From NCBI GenBank assembly GCA_964432465.1, contig CAYSNI010000013.1, positions 1 through 22,622 of the forward strand: 22,622 nt of DNA. Direction: 5' to 3'. This DNA comes from JAHFLQ01 sp964432465. GTDB taxonomy: Bacteria; Patescibacteriota; Minisyncoccia; UBA6257; WO2-44-18. The notes beneath the pieces were generated by a model. The model did no database searches, was not told the DNA's origin, and saw only the letters and a list, made by a program, of their open reading frames with translations. The translations under genes and the position numbers were made by a program. Positions 20,742-22,622 of the stretch are shown piece after piece. Position 1 is the stretch's first letter; every line of letters begins with the position of its first letter.

Positions 20742-21340
20742 GACTTGAACTTCCTTGGATCAAGGTCAAATTTAAAACCAAGAGAGGCAGTGGTAATCGC
20801 GGTATCTTTGATTACCCGACCGGTAAAAGTGACTGTCCTTTTCGGTCGAAGATACATTTGTGCGGTAACCGAGATCGGCGCGGTCGGTGGACCAAGTATG
20901 ACAACCCACGGGATAAGCGGACTCTCGGGATTGTCCAGGTCTACCGGAAGCATTTTTTCATTCGTCACCGTTCCAAATGACCAACTGTATTCGGTATGCT
21001 GAAAAATAACTTCCGGTAATCCTCCGTCCATCATCCGATCAACGTAATCCTTATTCAGGAAGAAATTAACGGCAATAGACAGAAGTGGAATCTTGGAAAA
21101 AGACTTCAGCACTAGCTCTCGGAATGTTCTCCAGGAAAGCAGCCAACCAACAAGAAAGGGCGCGTTCAGAATTCCGAGGAAGAATAACCATTGACCGATT
21201 CCTGAGCCCACAAATTTTTCATTGAGCCAGCTGGCAACATTCCAAAGCCCACCAAAAATCTGAATTCCGATGAACAATACTACGGCAGGTAGTACAATGC
21301 TCAAAAGCCCAGCTTTGTACCGCGACCAGAACCAGCGCAT
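20726..21340 (-). CDS. DUF502-like membrane protein
   Basis: The 204-residue protein has two N-terminal membrane helices (GLLSIVLPAVVLFIGIQIF and QWLFFLGILNAPFLVGWLL) and a soluble domain with KIPLLSIAVNFFLNKDYVD, YSWSFGTVTNEK and PWVVILGPPTAPISV. That layout resembles DUF502 proteins (..GFVT.., then a PTTPNPTSG-like loop); the match is distant. ATG 21340 is chosen over 21370 because AAGGAGG (21353-21347) lies 6 nt upstream. TATAAG at about 21360 may be its -10 box. Function unknown. Confidence 0.65.
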   Translation of the reverse strand: MRWFWSRYKAGLLSIVLPAVVLFIGIQIFGGLWNVASWLNEKFVGSGIGQWLFFLGILNAPFLVGWLLSWRTFRELVLKSFSKIPLLSIAVNFFLNKDYVDRMMDGGLPEVIFQHTEYSWSFGTVTNEKMLPVDLDNPESPLIPWVVILGPPTAPISVTAQMYLRPKRTVTFTGRVIKDTAITTASLGFKFDLDPRKFKSGRLL

Positions 21341-21378
21341 TTTGCCCCTCCTTATTCTCTTATAGGGCAATACAGAAA

Positions 21379-21400
21379 AGTCGCCGGAAACAGGCCGACT
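21379..21400 (-). terminator. Terminator downstream of the PAP2 gene
   Basis: AGTCG(G)CC-TGTTTCC-GGCGACT, a 7-bp stem with a one-base bulge, followed by TTTTCTG on the minus strand, just beyond the PAP2 stop codon. Confidence 0.6.
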
Positions 21401-21405
21401 CCTGT

Positions 21406-21936
21406 CTATTTAATTAACAAAGTGCGAGGCAGCAGCCAATTTACCACAACAGCGCTCAATAATCCAGTCAATAATCCGGCCACAATATCCAGTGGCCAAT
21501 GCACACCGGCAACCACCCGAGCAAGACCCATAACTAAGGCCGCAAGAAAAAGAAAAGCTCCTCGCTTTCGATATCCGGCGAAATATACCGCGAAGGCGAG
21601 CGCGAAAAAAAACGCGGCGTGTCCGGAAGGAATTGACGGATCAACCGGGTGATCAATTAACGGAGTAAAGTCCAATATTTCAAACGGCCTCGGACGCGGA
21701 TGGATCGCGCGAATCAGCGGCGTCAAAATGGCACGGGAAAGGATTGCGGAAAGCGCCAGTACCGCGAAATGATAGAATCGAAGACGCCAGTTCTTCTCCT
21801 TCCAAAGCCACCAGGCAACGAGGGCGAGAAAAATGTACGCGGAATAACTACCGAAGAAAACGACAAACCAGTCCAAAATAGTGGACTGGTTCGCGAAACT
21901 GCGTAGCATCTGGAAAATAGCCACCTCCCAATTCAT
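21406..21936 (-). CDS. PAP2-family membrane phosphatase
   Basis: The 176-residue protein has about five membrane helices and the three-part PAP2 signature: a first block with HPRPRPF, PSGHAAFFFALAF in the middle, and ARVVAGVHWPLDIVAG near the C-terminus (the catalytic His residues are in PSGH and GVH). Such enzymes remove phosphate from lipid phosphates, including undecaprenyl diphosphate in cell-wall recycling; the exact substrate is not visible. I start at ATG 21936, one base after the rpsR stop, not at the upstream TTG inside rpsR. Stop TAG. Confidence 0.88.
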   Translation of the reverse strand: MNWEVAIFQMLRSFANQSTILDWFVVFFGSYSAYIFLALVAWWLWKEKNWRLRFYHFAVLALSAILSRAILTPLIRAIHPRPRPFEILDFTPLIDHPVDPSIPSGHAAFFFALAFAVYFAGYRKRGAFLFLAALVMGLARVVAGVHWPLDIVAGLLTGLLSAVVVNWLLPRTLLIK

Positions 21937-21937
21937 C

Positions 21938-22147
21938 TTAGCGTCGTACAAAAGCAAGGAGTCCCATATAACGTGAACGCTTTATCGCTTCGGCGAGCCT
22001 TCGTTGATGGCGCGCACAGCTGCCGGTATACCGCGGGTCGATGATCTTCGCAGAGCTGGAAACAAAACGGCGTAAAAAAGCCGCGTCCTTGTAATCAATG
22101 ATTTCGATATTCTGGGAACAGAATACGCACTGTGTTGGTTTGATCAT
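21938..22147 (-). CDS. rpsR: 30S ribosomal protein bS18
   Basis: bS18 sits on the platform of the small subunit next to bS6. The family signature is clear: IDYKDAAFLRRFVSSSAKI followed by RYTGSCARHQRRLAEAIKRS and a hydrophobic end (MGLLAFV). The N-terminus has a CVFC pair that could bind zinc. The 69 residues are typical. It follows ssb by about 30 nt, as in rpsF-ssb-rpsR operons, but also has its own -10 box 7 nt before the ATG, so it may be transcribed independently as a leaderless mRNA. Confidence 0.96.
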   Translation of the reverse strand: MIKPTQCVFCSQNIEIIDYKDAAFLRRFVSSSAKIIDPRYTGSCARHQRRLAEAIKRSRYMGLLAFVRR

Positions 22148-22154
22148 ATTGTTA

Positions 22155-22160
22155 GTTATA
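22155..22160 (-). promoter_or_regulatory. -10 box for rpsR, predicted leaderless
   Basis: TATAAC on the minus strand ends 7 nt before the rpsR ATG. The -35 region is poor. Spacing equals that at alaS, the CopC-like and the FtsA-like genes. Confidence 0.45.
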
Positions 22161-22176
22161 ATTTATCAGTTCTAAG

Positions 22177-22622
22177 TTAGAATGGTAAGTCCTCGGATTT
22201 TGTATCTTCCTCAATCTCAATTGTCGGAATCGGCGCTTCATTATTATTCACTTGCCCTGAACTTGCTGAAGGGCTATAGTCGGCTTTCGGAGCGCCGCCA
22301 CCAGCCCGTGGTCCAAGCTGGATCCGCTCGGCAATGATCTCAGTAGTCTTGCGATTTCCTCCCTGTTTATCCTGCCAGCTACGAGTCTGCATCCTACCCT
22401 CAACAAGCGCCAGGCCGCCTTTGCTCAAAAACTTGCTGGCAACTTCCGCCTGCCGTCCCCAGACCACGATATTGTGAAATTCAACTGCCTCCTGCTTCTG
22501 GCCACTCTTATCATTCCAAACTCGATTCGTCGCCAAAGAGAAACTAGCAACCTGTTGCCCAGACGGAGTAGCCCGTAATACCGGGTCTGCGGTTAACCTA
22601 CCCAAGATAAAAACTTTGTTCA
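22177..22622 (-). CDS. ssb: Single-stranded DNA-binding protein, start codon cut by the window edge
   Basis: SSB coats single-stranded DNA during replication and repair. The window ends one base short of the start codon: the last two bases give (A)TG, followed by NKVFILGRLTADPVLR, the classic SSB beginning. The OB fold includes FHNIVVWGRQAEVASKFLSKGG and VEGRMQTRSWQDKQG. The disordered tail ends in EDLPF, fitting the acidic C-terminal peptide (usually DDIPF) that recruits partner proteins. PSASSGQ near residue 120 is encoded by the palindromic repeat at 22254-22274. Upstream rpsF is expected just outside the window. Confidence 0.95.
   Translation of the reverse strand, partial: NKVFILGRLTADPVLRATPSGQQVASFSLATNRVWNDKSGQKQEAVEFHNIVVWGRQAEVASKFLSKGGLALVEGRMQTRSWQDKQGGNRKTTEIIAERIQLGPRAGGGAPKADYSPSASSGQVNNNEAPIPTIEIEEDTKSEDLPF
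22254..22274. repeat. Palindromic repeat motif inside ssb
   Basis: GCCCTGAACTTGCTGAAGGGC is an imperfect palindrome of the same type as CCCTGAGCCTGTCGAAGGG in alaS. It encodes PSASSGQ in the disordered linker of SSB, where an insert should be tolerated. Confidence 0.7.

Overview
The window looks like a piece of a Patescibacteria (CPR) chromosome, most likely from the Parcubacteria lineage. The signs are compact, nearly all-minus-strand gene packing; short or trimmed housekeeping proteins (alpha subunit of RNA polymerase without its C-terminal domain, alanyl-tRNA synthetase without C-Ala, uS4 lacking its first Cys pair); families typical of CPR genomes (DUF5667-cupredoxin protein, baseplate-J-like single-pass protein, FtsA/PilM-like protein); and in-frame palindromic peptide inserts (LRQAQGE / PSASSGQ type) in alaS, dnaG and ssb. 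Every gene with a visible end stops with TAA or TAG, none with TGA, and no in-frame TGA interrupts a gene. This assignment is inference from gene content; no database was searched.

Layout. 1-507: the first 14 codons of a gene running off the left edge, its strong promoter, a 114-bp-period direct repeat and the terminator of the ribosomal operon. 508-4637: the alpha operon in minus orientation, infA-rpmJ-rpsM-rpsK-rpsD-rpoA-(small ORF in a 265-bp inverted repeat)-rplQ-rplM-rpsI, driven by a near-consensus promoter that places the transcript start almost at the infA start codon. 4741-7535: a baseplate-J-like membrane protein and a degenerate FtsA/PilM-like protein. 7674-11013: small membrane protein, amidohydrolase and alaS, preceded by a promoter and terminator that bracket a structured RNA of about 210 nt. 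11076-11249 is the only plus-strand gene, a small Cys-rich protein. 11257-16203: secreted DUF5667-cupredoxin protein, rpoD and dnaG. 16211-17641: two tandem paralogous lipoprotein zinc-metallopeptidases.

17705-19142 is the most unusual block: a GC-rich operon of tiny genes with strong Shine-Dalgarno sites, a TTGACA-18-TATACT promoter, a long hairpin after each gene, a repeated leader of about 50 nt in front of the second and third genes, and a compact structured segment near its end. It differs sharply in base composition from its neighbours and I recognise none of its proteins. 19170-22622: a conserved hypothetical, a CopC-like/cupredoxin copper protein, tRNA-Pro(GGG), rpmB, a DUF502-like membrane protein, a PAP2 phosphatase, rpsR and ssb (start codon cut by the window edge).

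Two patterns recur. Many housekeeping genes (infA, dnaG, alaS, rpsR, the FtsA-like and CopC-like genes) have a -10 box 6-10 nt upstream of the start codon and no Shine-Dalgarno site, so their mRNAs should be leaderless; small accessory genes instead have longer leaders with AGGAGG-like sites. In several genes the intrinsic terminator hairpin overlaps the last codons, with the stop codon inside the hairpin.
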